Shown here piece by piece: positions 35,171 through 44,468 of a stretch of DNA of 64,000 nucleotides. Position numbers and translations under genes: made by a program. Positions within the stretch are counted from its first letter, which is position 1, and each line of letters starts with the position of its first letter. The notes under the pieces are model-generated. The model had not been told where the DNA came from. It worked only from the letters and a program-made list of their open reading frames with translations, and made no database searches. This stretch comes from Candidatus Baldrarchaeota archaeon (GTDB lineage: Archaea; Asgardarchaeota; Baldrarchaeia; Baldrarchaeales; DXJG01). The DNA lies in NCBI GenBank assembly GCA_030587435.1, contig JAUQZC010000067.1, positions 5,840 to 69,839 of the forward strand, written 5' to 3'.

Positions 35171-36655
35171 GTGAATGCATTGCACGAGGAAATTGAGAAA
35201 TGCCAGAAATGTGGAGTGAGAGACGTTGAGTTAGTATGTAGAACTTGTGGAGCTGGTTTTTGTCATAATTGTGTGTTAGTCAATAAAGTAAATTTCCCTT
35301 ACTGTTTAAATTGTGGCTCAAGAAACGTAGAGAAGTACAAAGCTAAAATTAGCCGAGAAAGTGGCTCCTCATACTATATATGTAAAGACTGTAAGAGTAA
35401 AAAAATAACTGTAATTACAAAGTATGTAAAAACATGTCCTAAATGCGGCTCATCCGATGTGGTTGATTTCGCAAAGGAACAGGCCAATTTAAAAATGAAT
35501 TTTAGGAGGCTTTGTTCAGAATTAAGATATGGTTATTTGAAATTGAATAGGGTTACTCATACCTTTGATCTAATCAAAAGAAGCATCGTTTTTCTTAGAC
35601 ATTCACGTATTTTTAATTATCCCGTAATAGAAAGAACCTTAGTTGATCTTTTTGATGAATTTAATTTAATTAAGATGAGAATTTTAGGTAAAACCGAGGA
35701 AGTTGGAAACATAATTCTTTCCGTAGCCCCAAGGTTCTCCGTCGATTCGCGATTTAAGGTTCGGGACTTACCTTTTCTTAGAGGTGTTTTGGCTAGGCTT
35801 GAAGCGGAGTTAAAAAATTACAAAGAATACGTAGAGGAATCTATAAAAGAAGTGGAAGAGAAGTTGGCAAAGCTCGAGGTTTTGATTTCTTCCCTCTATC
35901 AGCATTATCAAGAGTTTAGTAAATATAAAGATGTCTTGTCGCTGGATATGGATGAAAATCCAATGTATGTTATTCCAGATGCAAAATTTTTAGGCTTGAC
36001 CAGAACGCAAACACCTAAGGGTGAAGGAATACTTTTTTTGACAAATAAGAGACTTATTTTCCTGAGTAAGAAGGGGCTCGTTAAAAAAAGGCTTTACAAG
36101 TTACTCGAAATACCATTAAATACAATTAATGGTGTAGAGATTAGAGGTAGGTTGAAGAAACGAATAGTTATGCGGTGTAATAGTGAAGATTTAATTTTCA
36201 GTTTTCCGACGAAAATGCTTCCACTAGTAAAAGATTACGTCAATGTTGCGTTAAATTTTGAAAGTTATTCTCTAAGAGATATTGGAATTGTTTCTAAAGT
36301 TGCAAATTTAACCTTAGAAACTTCAGATTTGAAAATAAAAATTGAAAATATTTTGAAAAAAATAAGTAAAACCGAAGAAAGTCGAACAATTATCCCTAAG
36401 GTTACTATGGTTCGAAAAGAATCGTACAGTCCTATTACTTCTGTGAATAGATTCAAAATGGAACTATATGATCTTGAGAGGGAAAAATATGAAATAGAGG
36501 AATCTCTGAAAGAATTGAAGCGGCGTTTTGAAAGCGGTATGATTTCTGTGGAAAACTACTTTAAATATTATAGATCTTGGATAGGAAGACTATACGCAAT
36601 AGAAAAAAGAATAAGTGAACTGAAAGATAAATCTCAAAGTTATCTTGCTACTTAA
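35171..36655 (+). CDS. Zinc-finger/GRAM(PH-like)/steadiness-box protein, candidate ESCRT adaptor
   Basis: 494 residues in four parts. Residues 11-48 hold eight cysteines in pairs (C11/14, C23/26, C31/34, C45/48), FYVE/B-box-like, and C71/74 with C89/92 form a zinc ribbon. A helical/coiled-coil part spans about 105-255. Residues 265-362 look like a GRAM/PH domain (GEGILFLTNKRLIFLSKKG, then IPLNTINGVEI). Residues 430-484 (IEESLKELKRRFESG onward) match the steadiness box of the Vps23 at 21287-22024 (VEDLIRSLDEKFESG). A PH-like domain in an ESCRT protein recalls the GLUE domain of Vps36. The start is GTG with GGGAGAT upstream. It is 113 bp from the ESCRT-III gene, convergent. Confidence 0.7.
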   Translation: MNALHEEIEKCQKCGVRDVELVCRTCGAGFCHNCVLVNKVNFPYCLNCGSRNVEKYKAKISRESGSSYYICKDCKSKKITVITKYVKTCPKCGSSDVVDFAKEQANLKMNFRRLCSELRYGYLKLNRVTHTFDLIKRSIVFLRHSRIFNYPVIERTLVDLFDEFNLIKMRILGKTEEVGNIILSVAPRFSVDSRFKVRDLPFLRGVLARLEAELKNYKEYVEESIKEVEEKLAKLEVLISSLYQHYQEFSKYKDVLSLDMDENPMYVIPDAKFLGLTRTQTPKGEGILFLTNKRLIFLSKKGLVKKRLYKLLEIPLNTINGVEIRGRLKKRIVMRCNSEDLIFSFPTKMLPLVKDYVNVALNFESYSLRDIGIVSKVANLTLETSDLKIKIENILKKISKTEESRTIIPKVTMVRKESYSPITSVNRFKMELYDLEREKYEIEESLKELKRRFESGMISVENYFKYYRSWIGRLYAIEKRISELKDKSQSYLAT

Positions 36656-36768
36656 TTTAAAAAGCCTTAAAATTTTAAAACTCTTATATTGCTTACCTTA
36701 GTTAATCATTTTCCATAAATGATGGTGAAGACAAAAGTCTAATGAATTGTTCTTAATGATGAGAATAA

Positions 36769-37416
36769 TTAAGCTTCTTCTTTTTCTTCTTTTTCTTTTG
36801 CGGTTTCCTCTTTTAGTTTTTTGACTTCTTCCTCTATTTCTGCTGCTTCTTTTTCTATTTTTGCTGGTACTTTCGGTAGTTCTCCAGTTTCCTCGAGCAT
36901 AACTTCTGTCTCCAATTTTTCAAGTTCTTTTTCAATCGATATATCCTCTTCACCTGGCATCTCAAAACCTTCACTGAGAATCTGGGATGTACTCTCTATT
37001 TCTTGCATTGTTTGATCCATTCTTGCCATAAGCTCCATAGCCCTTTCTGGCGAAGCAATTTCTCTGGCCTGTCTAAGGGCGTCAAGCGCTGTTGCTAGCG
37101 CTCTGGACATTTCAACACTATCTCTAGCAGTTTCAATCGTTGCAATAGCGTCTTCTAGGCTTGCGATTTGTCTGGAATATCTGTTAAATAGCTGGACATA
37201 TCGGTACCATCGTTTTAATTGAAATTTTGCCCCTTCTTTGTTGCCCATCCTTATTAGTTCTTTTGCTTGTTCTCTGCTCACTTTGGCTCTTTTATCAAGT
37301 TCTTTAGCTCGTAGTTGAAGTCTGTTGATTGTGGCTCTGAGTTCTGCGATTGTTTCATCTTCGGACTTAGTCTTTTTTCCAAAGAGCTTATCAAGAAATT
37401 TTGGCAAACTTAACAC
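36769..37416 (-). CDS. ESCRT-III protein, Vps20/32/60 (Snf7)-type
   Basis: Snf7-fold helical protein of 215 residues. It begins FLDKLFGKKTKSEDETIAELR, close to the FGKKKKxPTPEEAIxxLR start of CHMP4/Snf7. The basic alpha1-alpha2 hairpin follows (RAKVSREQAKELIRMGNKEG, split here by length), then the acidic C-terminal half with ISIEKELEKLETEVMLEETGELP. The tail is almost purely Glu/Lys. It should assemble filaments on membranes. It is transcribed away from vps4, behind the second ESCRT-III gene (226-bp gap). The class is inferred from the N-terminus. Confidence 0.85.
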   Translation of the reverse strand: MLSLPKFLDKLFGKKTKSEDETIAELRATINRLQLRAKELDKRAKVSREQAKELIRMGNKEGAKFQLKRWYRYVQLFNRYSRQIASLEDAIATIETARDSVEMSRALATALDALRQAREIASPERAMELMARMDQTMQEIESTSQILSEGFEMPGEEDISIEKELEKLETEVMLEETGELPKVPAKIEKEAAEIEEEVKKLKEETAKEKEEKEEA

Positions 37417-37642
37417 CTCATTAACTTATGTTAACAATTTCCTTTTAATATTTTTACTTGAATCCTAGTAGGGATAAAATTCCACATTAAAGTGCTTATT
37501 TTAACTGAATGCCTTTATTTTTTCTTTCACATGCAAAGCTGAAATGTTTAATAATTAGTGTTTTCCGGCTTAGGCAAAGGTAAACTAGATTTTTGGTTTG
37601 CCAGCAATTTATTGTAATTTTACTGTATGAAACGGAATGCAC

Positions 37643-38263
37643 TTATAGTTCTTCTTTAAGCTTTTTTATGTCTTTTTCTAGCTCTTTTATCTTCTTTGAA
37701 GGCTCTGGTAGAACTATTCCAGCTTCAACACCGATTTCTTGATCTATTTCCGCTAGAACCTTATTTATTTCATCGGACGTAACTTCGGTTGAGACTGCTA
37801 ACCGTTCCATACCAGTTTCCGTAATATCTTGCGCTATTTCTATCTCTCTCATTTGCTTATCTATGTCTTCTACCATTTCAGCTATATCAGGAACATCAAT
37901 TGCTTCCTTTAAGCCCATCACAGCTGCTCTAATACCCCTTAGAGCACTTTCAACCTCGGATACTGATTGAGCTTGTCTAAGTTTAACCAATAAACCATCT
38001 ATTCTCAACCTAAAGGCATCAATTCCTAGGGCCCATTTTCGGTAACGTAAAAAATGTTCAGCGTACATTCTAGAAGCTTCTTCATTACCCTCAATACGAT
38101 ATTTTCTGGCTTTCTCCCTACATTTCCTAGCTTCGTTTTCCAGCCTCTTCCTTTGATAATCAAGTTTACGTGTAAAAACTTCTAGCTGCAAGGTAATTTC
38201 TTTAAGATCCGGGGCACCTTTAAGCCAGCGTAGAAACATTCTAATCTTGTCTGCAAGGGGCAA
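37643..38263 (-). CDS. ESCRT-III protein, Vps2/24/46-type
   Basis: Helical Snf7-family protein. LENEARKCREKARKYRIEGN and EEASRMYAEHFLRYRK match the CHMP1/2/3-type alpha1-alpha2 core (compare GNxxxARIYAENAIR). The C-terminus (LEKDIKKLKEEL) fits the loose MIM1 form LxxxLxxLK that binds Vps4 MIT domains. The longest ORF starts at 38323 with a non-homologous N-terminus; AAGGAGG precedes the TTG at 38263, giving 206 residues beginning MPLADKIRM, which is preferred. It is divergent from vps4, sharing about 108 bp of upstream DNA. Confidence 0.85.
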   Translation of the reverse strand: MPLADKIRMFLRWLKGAPDLKEITLQLEVFTRKLDYQRKRLENEARKCREKARKYRIEGNEEASRMYAEHFLRYRKWALGIDAFRLRIDGLLVKLRQAQSVSEVESALRGIRAAVMGLKEAIDVPDIAEMVEDIDKQMREIEIAQDITETGMERLAVSTEVTSDEINKVLAEIDQEIGVEAGIVLPEPSKKIKELEKDIKKLKEEL

Positions 38264-38371
38264 GCTTTTTTCCTCCTTAAATACGTAACATATGTTAATC
38301 TTTATATTGTTTGTGGCAATCATTTTCTTAGATCAAAATTGTCCCATAATTTTGAAATGAAGTGAAACGAA

Positions 38372-39526
38372 ATGTCTTCAAGGCTACTGCAATATGCTTC
38401 CCAAATTGCAAAAGAAGCCACTAAGCTTGATAGAGAAGGAAGTTACAAAGAGGCTATTGAAAAATATGTAAAGGCAGCAGAAGTCTTGTTGAAGCTTTCA
38501 AAATTGACTGAAAACCCGAAACTGCAAACAATATATTATCAGAGAGCCAAGGAATACGTTGAAAGGAGTAAAGAACTTAAGAATTATCTTAAGGGAAAAA
38601 CAACTAGGATAACATATCTGACGAGGTCTGGCAAGAAAATAACAGAAGACGTCGATACATTAACTGCTGCGATAGCCGACACCGTGGTTTACGAAAAACC
38701 TAAAGTGAGATGGGAAGATGTAGCAGATCTTCAGGCAGCAAAGACTGCATTACGAGAAGCCATAATAATTCCCATTTTAAGACCTGATCTATTTAAAGGT
38801 CCAAGAAAGCCTTGGAAAGGTATTTTGCTTTACGGGCCTCCCGGTTGCGGTAAGACATTGTTAGCAAAAGCTGCAGCTGCAGAATGCGATGCTACCTTCT
38901 TTAATGTTGATGCTGCATCTCTCGTTTCAAAATGGTTAGGAGAATCTGAAAAACTTGTAAAAACATTATTCAACCTTGCAAGACAAAATCAACCATCAAT
39001 AATATTCATAGATGAAATAGATTCTATCGCAACCGTTAGAGCAGAGGAAGATATTGGTGGAGAAAGAAGACTAAAAACACAGCTTTTAATAGAAATGGAT
39101 GGATTAAGGGAAAGAGATGATGAAAGAATCATTGTTCTAGGTGCTACAAACCGACCGTGGGACATCGACCCGGCAATGAGGAGAAGATTTGAGAAGAGAA
39201 TATACGTCCCTCTCCCTGATAGGGATGCTCGAAAGGAAATTTTTAGAATACACACTGAAGGAGCAGAGTTAGCTCCTGATGTCGATTTTGATAAGTTAGC
39301 AGAGCTTACAGAGGGTTATAGTGGTGCAGATATTGCTTTAATTTGTAGGGAAGCCTTAATGATCCCAATAAGGGAACTTGATCAAGAAGGGAAGTTAACT
39401 GAAATTGAGAAGATTAGACCAGTAACCATGCGAGACTTTATGCAATCGTTATCCAAGATAAAGCCTTCAGTTTCTCCAGAAGAAATTGAGAGATACGAAG
39501 AATGGACTAGGGAATTTGCTACATGA
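38372..39526 (+). CDS. vps4: Vps4-type AAA ATPase
   Basis: ESCRT-III disassembly motor. Residues 1-75 are an MIT domain (three helices), then a linker, and a AAA domain with Walker A GPPGCGKT (155-162), Walker B IIFIDEID (210-217), a sensor ATN and arginine fingers RRRF (about 270-273). The Vps4-type C-terminal helix (EEIERYEEW) is present. At 384 residues it lacks only the longer beta-domain insert of eukaryotic proteins. The MIT domain should bind the MIM of the ESCRT-III proteins encoded divergently. vps25 begins within or just after its stop. Confidence 0.95.
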   Translation: MSSRLLQYASQIAKEATKLDREGSYKEAIEKYVKAAEVLLKLSKLTENPKLQTIYYQRAKEYVERSKELKNYLKGKTTRITYLTRSGKKITEDVDTLTAAIADTVVYEKPKVRWEDVADLQAAKTALREAIIIPILRPDLFKGPRKPWKGILLYGPPGCGKTLLAKAAAAECDATFFNVDAASLVSKWLGESEKLVKTLFNLARQNQPSIIFIDEIDSIATVRAEEDIGGERRLKTQLLIEMDGLRERDDERIIVLGATNRPWDIDPAMRRRFEKRIYVPLPDRDARKEIFRIHTEGAELAPDVDFDKLAELTEGYSGADIALICREALMIPIRELDQEGKLTEIEKIRPVTMRDFMQSLSKIKPSVSPEEIERYEEWTREFAT

Positions 39527-39537
39527 TGGTGATAATA

Positions 39538-40194
39538 TTGTCTATTAAAGAGAAGAAAAGGGAAAACGGAAAAGAAAAAGAGCTAGAATTAGGCGAAGTG
39601 AAGGAAGTTGAGCAAGAGATAGTTTCAGAAATAGAGAAAATAAGTGAGGAAGTCAAAGCTACTGAACAAGTTGAGGTTGTTGAAGAAAAACCTAAATTTA
39701 CTTTTCCGGAATGGGTTGAATATCCATGGATGTATATAAAGCCTAAGAACCCGGATTTATACCGGTCTTGGCTTCAAAGTTGGGGAGACCTCTTGTTAAA
39801 GTGGGCTTCTTTCCATGTTAAACATGTAGTTTCCATACACGACCTTTTGTCTACTCCTCCATACTCCAAGCTTTCAGTAGAATATTTGAAGGAAATTATG
39901 AATTACCTTGTAAAAACAGGTTTTGCAAAGTGGCTGGATGAAAATAGACTTAGAGTTTATTGGAAGTCCTTAGAAGAATTGGCAGACTACCTATACAATT
40001 GGTCACTAAATACAGGAACCATCTATTTTACACCTTATGACCTTTTACAAGAAGGCCCAGAGATCATAAAGAATTTACCTACCGAAGATATTCTTCAAAT
40101 AATCAATATTTTAATAAGTAGTAAAAAAGCGAAATGGATGGATAAAAACAGAAAAGCTGTACGGATATTACTTCCAGAACCTAAAGAGAAATAG
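39538..40194 (+). CDS. vps25: ESCRT-II subunit Vps25
   Basis: The two winged helices of Vps25 are clear. FPEWVEYPWMYIKPKNPDLY and WLQSWGDLLLKWASFH match human FEWPWQYRFPPFF and LAAWCSLVLSFCRLH. VYWKSLEELADYLYNW matches MWRRPEEWGKLIYQW. An N-terminal charged extension of about 55 residues (Glu/Lys/Val repeats) is not in the eukaryotic protein. The longest ORF starts at 39523, overlapping vps4 by ATGA; GGTGAT points to the TTG at 39538. It would join the Vps22 encoded at 19627-20367. Translation is probably coupled to vps4. Confidence 0.9.
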   Translation: MSIKEKKRENGKEKELELGEVKEVEQEIVSEIEKISEEVKATEQVEVVEEKPKFTFPEWVEYPWMYIKPKNPDLYRSWLQSWGDLLLKWASFHVKHVVSIHDLLSTPPYSKLSVEYLKEIMNYLVKTGFAKWLDENRLRVYWKSLEELADYLYNWSLNTGTIYFTPYDLLQEGPEIIKNLPTEDILQIINILISSKKAKWMDKNRKAVRILLPEPKEK

Positions 40195-40386
40195 TAACCA
40201 GTTTCGGTGTAATTTATTTTAAATCGCTATGATTCTGTAATGACGAAATTGGATTTAGTTTTGGCAGTATTCTACTTATCTACTTGTTAAAAATGATAAC
40301 AATAATCTTAATATACAAATAAAAGCAGTTTATTTCATACTCAGCTTAAAAGATATTTCGGAGAAATACTTCTTGGGTGTTTGTTA

Positions 40387-41661
40387 ATGAAAGCAGTAAT
40401 ATTAGCGGCTGGGCTTGGCTATAGGTTAAAACCGCTCACAGAAACAAGACCGAAGCCAATGTTAGAAATTGCAGGCAAACCTTTACTACAATATGTTATT
40501 GAGAGTCTCCGTGAAAATCAGATTAAAGACATTTTGATCGTAGTTGGTTATAAACGTGAAGTTATAGAAGATTACTTTGAATTCGGAGACAAATTCAACG
40601 TAAAAATAGACTATGTTTTACAAGAAGAAGCATTAGGCGTAGAGGATGCCATTTTAAAGACTGAGGAGAAAATGAAGAATGAAGAACAGTTTTTGGTTGT
40701 TCACGCTGATGTTCTTGCGGATCCAGAACTGATAGGCAGAACTATTAAGACCTTTAAAAATTTAGATGCCGATGCGACAATATCTGCAACTCTTGTTGAA
40801 AATCCTCAGTTCTACGGTGTAGTTGTTTTTTCTGAAGATTCAAAGTTGGAGTATATAGTTGAAAAACCAAAACCTGGAGAATCACCTAGTAACTATGCAG
40901 TAGCGGGAGTATATGTTTTCAAAAACATTATTTTTGACTTTCTTAGAAGCGAAAAAACTCTTGACGCCGCAATTAGAAAACTCGCCCAAAAGGGAAACGT
41001 CTATGTGTCTGTCTGGGAGAAGGAATGGGTTGAAATAAGATATCCATGGGATATTCTAAGAGCCAATCGTCTGGTTCTTTCAAAAATGCTTAAAGGCAAG
41101 GGATCTTTCATTGCAGAAACCGCATCAATAGATAATGGCGCAAAAATTGAGGGCCCTGTATGGATATCAAATAACGTAAAAATAAGATCTGGATCTACAA
41201 TTAAGGGTCCCTGTTACATTGGAGAAAACAGTTATATTGGAAATAACGCCCTTATAAGAGAATACGTATCAATTGGAAGAGATGTTATTGTTGGATTTGG
41301 CGTGGAGCTTAAGAACAGTGTTATTTTCAATGGAACAAAGATAGGCCGCCTTTCCTTTATTGGGGATAGTATTCTTGGAGAGAACGTTGACGTGGGAGCT
41401 GGTACTCAGACGTGGAACGTTTCGCCTAGATCAGAGCCAATTTATATGAATATAGAAGGAGAGAAGGTTAAAGTTCCCATGGAAAAATTTGGAGCCGTTA
41501 TTGGAGACAACACACGAATATCCATTAACGCATCGATTCTCCCAGGGAAAATAATTGGTACAAATGTTGATATTTCTCCCGGTGTTATTGTTGACAGAGA
41601 TGTTCCATCAAACACGGAGGTCTACGCAAAACAAGAAGTAGTTATCAGGTCTAAGCAATAA
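40387..41661 (+). CDS. Sugar-1-phosphate nucleotidyltransferase with left-handed beta-helix
   Basis: The N-terminal nucleotidyltransferase domain has the signature AVILAAGLGYRLKPLTETRPKPM. It is followed by a domain of hexapeptide repeats from about residue 240 (IEGPVWISNNVKI, IKGPCYIGENSYIG, and others). The combination is like archaeal GlmU-type or glucose-1-phosphate thymidylyltransferase proteins making UDP- or dTDP-sugars for glycans. Which sugar cannot be read from sequence. The longest ORF begins with TTG at 40381; ATG at 40387 (MKAVILAAG) is preferred. Confidence 0.88.
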   Translation: MKAVILAAGLGYRLKPLTETRPKPMLEIAGKPLLQYVIESLRENQIKDILIVVGYKREVIEDYFEFGDKFNVKIDYVLQEEALGVEDAILKTEEKMKNEEQFLVVHADVLADPELIGRTIKTFKNLDADATISATLVENPQFYGVVVFSEDSKLEYIVEKPKPGESPSNYAVAGVYVFKNIIFDFLRSEKTLDAAIRKLAQKGNVYVSVWEKEWVEIRYPWDILRANRLVLSKMLKGKGSFIAETASIDNGAKIEGPVWISNNVKIRSGSTIKGPCYIGENSYIGNNALIREYVSIGRDVIVGFGVELKNSVIFNGTKIGRLSFIGDSILGENVDVGAGTQTWNVSPRSEPIYMNIEGEKVKVPMEKFGAVIGDNTRISINASILPGKIIGTNVDISPGVIVDRDVPSNTEVYAKQEVVIRSKQ

Positions 41662-41676
41662 AATAACTTAATCGGC

Positions 41677-42456
41677 TTACATCTTAACACGTCTTCCTCT
41701 ATTTTTTATAATTTTTAAGAGCATATTCTTTCCTTCCGGAGAATTAAATATGGGTAACTCCCAATTTTCAACCAGTTTTCTTCTAGCAGTTAAAACTTTC
41801 TCTCCAGTAAGTTTATTTACACCCTCTTTAAGATATTCTTCAAAATACAGTAGAATGCCTCTTCTTTGCCACGTAGGAGTCTTTGCCAAGTTTATTCCTT
41901 TCTCTCTGAACACGAGATCGTGTAACCCTGCGCTTTTTAAACCTTTAAGTAATTTTGCAGCATCTTCGCGAGAGAAGCCTTTCTCAATAAGTGTGTAAAA
42001 GGCATAAGAGTTTATGTGATTTCTCCAGCACTCTAGCTGTCTCCAAGCTAAATATTCTAAAATCTTTTTTTCAGGTATTGGAATTACTCTTGCGTCGAAG
42101 CTAATGGTTTTTACAATTTTCCGTCTTAGATAGAGTTCAAGAGAAAAAGCACTACTAAGAAGTGATGCTACTACACTATCTATTTTCTCTACTCTCCCGT
42201 TGAATGGTGCATCAAAGAAAAGGATATTTATTTCATCTGAGAAAATGTAGGCTAAGATTGGGGTTAAATTGTTTTTAAAAATCGTTTTTGCCGAGTTCAC
42301 CATGATTTCTGCGAATTCTTTATCGTAAGGTTTTTTGAATTTAACTTCGTTAGTTAGGCGATGAAAATTCCTTCCATCACATCTTACAAAGAATGGAATG
42401 TTATGTGGAACCTTTATTTCACTAAAAATTTCGTACTTGTTTCCTTCAAAAAACAT
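41677..42456 (-). CDS. thg1: tRNA-His guanylyltransferase-family protein (Thg1-like)
   Basis: A 3'-5' nucleotidyltransferase adding or repairing the 5' end of tRNA. Thg1 landmarks are present: FVRCDGRNFHRLT, FSDEINILF with the catalytic carboxylates, SFDARVIPIP, and WRQLECWRNHINSYAF near the end. Canonical Thg1 adds G-1 to tRNA-His, while Thg1-like proteins repair 5' ends; the two are not told apart here. A GTG start at 42465 is possible; the ATG at 42456 has GGTG upstream and is used. The convergent sugar-nucleotidyltransferase gene ends 15 bp away. Confidence 0.88.
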   Translation of the reverse strand: MFFEGNKYEIFSEIKVPHNIPFFVRCDGRNFHRLTNEVKFKKPYDKEFAEIMVNSAKTIFKNNLTPILAYIFSDEINILFFDAPFNGRVEKIDSVVASLLSSAFSLELYLRRKIVKTISFDARVIPIPEKKILEYLAWRQLECWRNHINSYAFYTLIEKGFSREDAAKLLKGLKSAGLHDLVFREKGINLAKTPTWQRRGILLYFEEYLKEGVNKLTGEKVLTARRKLVENWELPIFNSPEGKNMLLKIIKNRGRRVKM

Positions 42457-42488
42457 TGGTGACACCAGTAAAAATAGGGAAGAAAGAG

Positions 42489-43724
42489 TTATTTTCTCTT
42501 TGAGAAATATTCTTTCATTCTATTTAATCCTTCTTTGAGTGTTTCTGGTTCTTCAACGATTGGAGCAAAGCTGAGTCGAAGCCATCCTTCCATGCCGAAA
42601 TCGACGCCTGGAGCCAGTGCGACTTGACATTCCTTTAATAGGTCGTTGCATAATTTTTTCGAACTTTTTTCGTAGCTTGATGCATCAAAGAAAACATAGA
42701 ATCCTCCCCTCGGCTCTAAGATCCCTAGACCCGGTATATTGTTTCTTAGTTCTTCAGTTGTGTACTGTGCTACCTTTTTATATTTGTCTCTACCCTTTTC
42801 ATAGTATTCTTTAATGCTTTTCAATTTTTTATTATCTTGGAGAACTCTAGTAAGAATTTCTTGAGCCATTCTGTTGGGACATAGTATTCTTGCTTGTTCT
42901 ACTGTTTCAACAGCATCAATTAGTTCTTTGTCGGCGACGGCGTAGGCCATTCTCCAACCTGGAATCCTAAACTCTTTTGATAACGTACACATCCAGATTT
43001 CGTTTTCTCTTCTTTCTCTGCTGAAATAACTTGGAGGTTTTTCGTAGATAAACGTTCGGTAGGCAACGTCTACCATGACCCAGATACCCTTTTCCTCTGC
43101 GATATCATTAATTGCATTAAGCATATCATCTGTGTAAATTTGTCCATCAGGGTTGCCTGGTGTACATATTATTAGCATTCGTGTTTTATCGCTTATCATT
43201 TCTTGCAGTTCGTCGAAGTCTGGATTGAACTCATGATTTCTGAGAATCGTCCATCGTTTTATTTTACATCGAAGCAGCGTTTCTATTTGAACTTGCCTTG
43301 GATAGTTTAGATATCCGGGACGTGTAATAATCACCTCGGTACCTAGATCCAAGATGGAAAGCATGAAGGCCGCGGTTAACTCCGTGCTTCCAGACCCTAC
43401 AATCACTTCCTCTTCAAGTATTTTCCGGTTAAAAACGTATTTTTCGTAATTTACAATTCCATTTATGAAATCCGGTTGTCCACGAGTTGTTCCGTACCTT
43501 GAGGATTCGATCCACGTGTTATCGTCCTCTATGACTTCTTTAGCTACCTCTTTGAGAACTGGTGGAGGAGGGTCTTGAGGCCAACCGCCCCCTAAGTATA
43601 TTAGAGGTTTTGGATATTTTTCAGGATGTTTTTTAAAGTCTGTAACTAAAGACATTATTTCTCGGATTGAGCTCGGATTTTTTATAGCGTAAACGGCCGT
43701 TTCAGAAATTGTACCTTTTGTCAT
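42489..43724 (-). CDS. PLP-dependent aminotransferase, class I/II
   Basis: A fold type I aminotransferase of 411 residues. Key parts are the substrate/PLP region VGSGSTELTAAFM, CTPGNPDGQIY (the NPxG motif), an Asp in VMVDVAYRTF, and the Schiff-base Lys in TLSKEFRIPGWRMAYAV. The amino donor is unclear; AspC-type and branched-chain or aromatic enzymes share this layout. It is 24 bp upstream of thg1 on the same strand, with no clear functional link. Confidence 0.88.
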   Translation of the reverse strand: MTKGTISETAVYAIKNPSSIREIMSLVTDFKKHPEKYPKPLIYLGGGWPQDPPPPVLKEVAKEVIEDDNTWIESSRYGTTRGQPDFINGIVNYEKYVFNRKILEEEVIVGSGSTELTAAFMLSILDLGTEVIITRPGYLNYPRQVQIETLLRCKIKRWTILRNHEFNPDFDELQEMISDKTRMLIICTPGNPDGQIYTDDMLNAINDIAEEKGIWVMVDVAYRTFIYEKPPSYFSRERRENEIWMCTLSKEFRIPGWRMAYAVADKELIDAVETVEQARILCPNRMAQEILTRVLQDNKKLKSIKEYYEKGRDKYKKVAQYTTEELRNNIPGLGILEPRGGFYVFFDASSYEKSSKKLCNDLLKECQVALAPGVDFGMEGWLRLSFAPIVEEPETLKEGLNRMKEYFSKRK

Positions 43725-43839
43725 AGGTTTTCAACCCCAACCCAGCACTTATGTTCACTTCTGTAATATCAACATATAAATACTCACTAACCTGCTTTCA
43801 TTTTACGTGAAAATTAAGATATCTTCAAAGGTGAATATA

Positions 43840-44019
43840 TTGAAATTAACTACTGAAGAAGAAGGTTTCCGAGCGAAGGATGATGTGCATAACGAAGTTG
43901 GCGAGATTAAGTATAAGTGCGAATGTGGTGAAATAATCGAGTTTTATAAACTTTTAAGAACACGTGGGAAGTGTCCTAAATGTGGAGCTGTTTTACTAAA
44001 ATTTACAGAGATCGAATAA
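43840..44019 (+). CDS. Small zinc-ribbon protein
   Basis: A single zinc ribbon of the CxCG...CPKCG kind (CECGEIIEFYKLLRTRGKCPKCG, given by positions: the four cysteines fall within the last 30 residues). The longest ORF begins with GTG at 43807; GGTGAATA precedes a TTG at 43840, giving 59 residues, so the latter is preferred. Function is not known; small ribbons like this often bind RNA polymerase or ribosomes, but nothing here shows that. Confidence 0.6.
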   Translation: MKLTTEEEGFRAKDDVHNEVGEIKYKCECGEIIEFYKLLRTRGKCPKCGAVLLKFTEIE

Positions 44020-44176
44020 GAGATTCGATAGGGAAATTGAGATTAAAATATTTGTGGTAAGGTGAAATTGAGGATATCTCAATTTTCGGAACATTTATCA
44101 GAAAACTTATAGGTTACTTTAACAATATTATTTTGCCTCTAGTTAAATTTAGACTTTACAAAAGGAGGAAGAAAAA

Positions 44177-44332
44177 GTGCCCTGTCCCAAGTGTGGAAGC
44201 ACTAATCTAATTAAAATAGAAGATAAATCAACTATTTTGACTTATGTAGCGCATACTCCAGTGTACGCTAAGAAATATAAATGTTTAGACTGTGGATATG
44301 AATGGCGTCCCGAAGAAGAAGAAAAAACGTAG
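44177..44332 (+). CDS. Small zinc-ribbon protein, 51 aa
   Basis: GTG start with AAAGGAGGA 8-9 nt upstream. The translated protein has two CxxC knuckles (CPKCG at the N-terminus and CLDCGYEW near residue 36), a typical zinc ribbon, and an acidic end. It is too short for most gene callers. Function unknown; it is the second small ribbon gene in a row (previous one at 43840), on the same strand. Confidence 0.65.
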   Translation: MPCPKCGSTNLIKIEDKSTILTYVAHTPVYAKKYKCLDCGYEWRPEEEEKT

Positions 44333-44468
44333 AAAACTGTAAAATTTGCTTAAAATTTTTCTAATTATTTAAAATCGATCATATGCGGTGTATAGAAGCG
44401 CCGCAATTCTAATGATGCAAAGGTTCTTATAGGTTGATGGTTTAATCAATCTTGGAGATGTAGCTATC

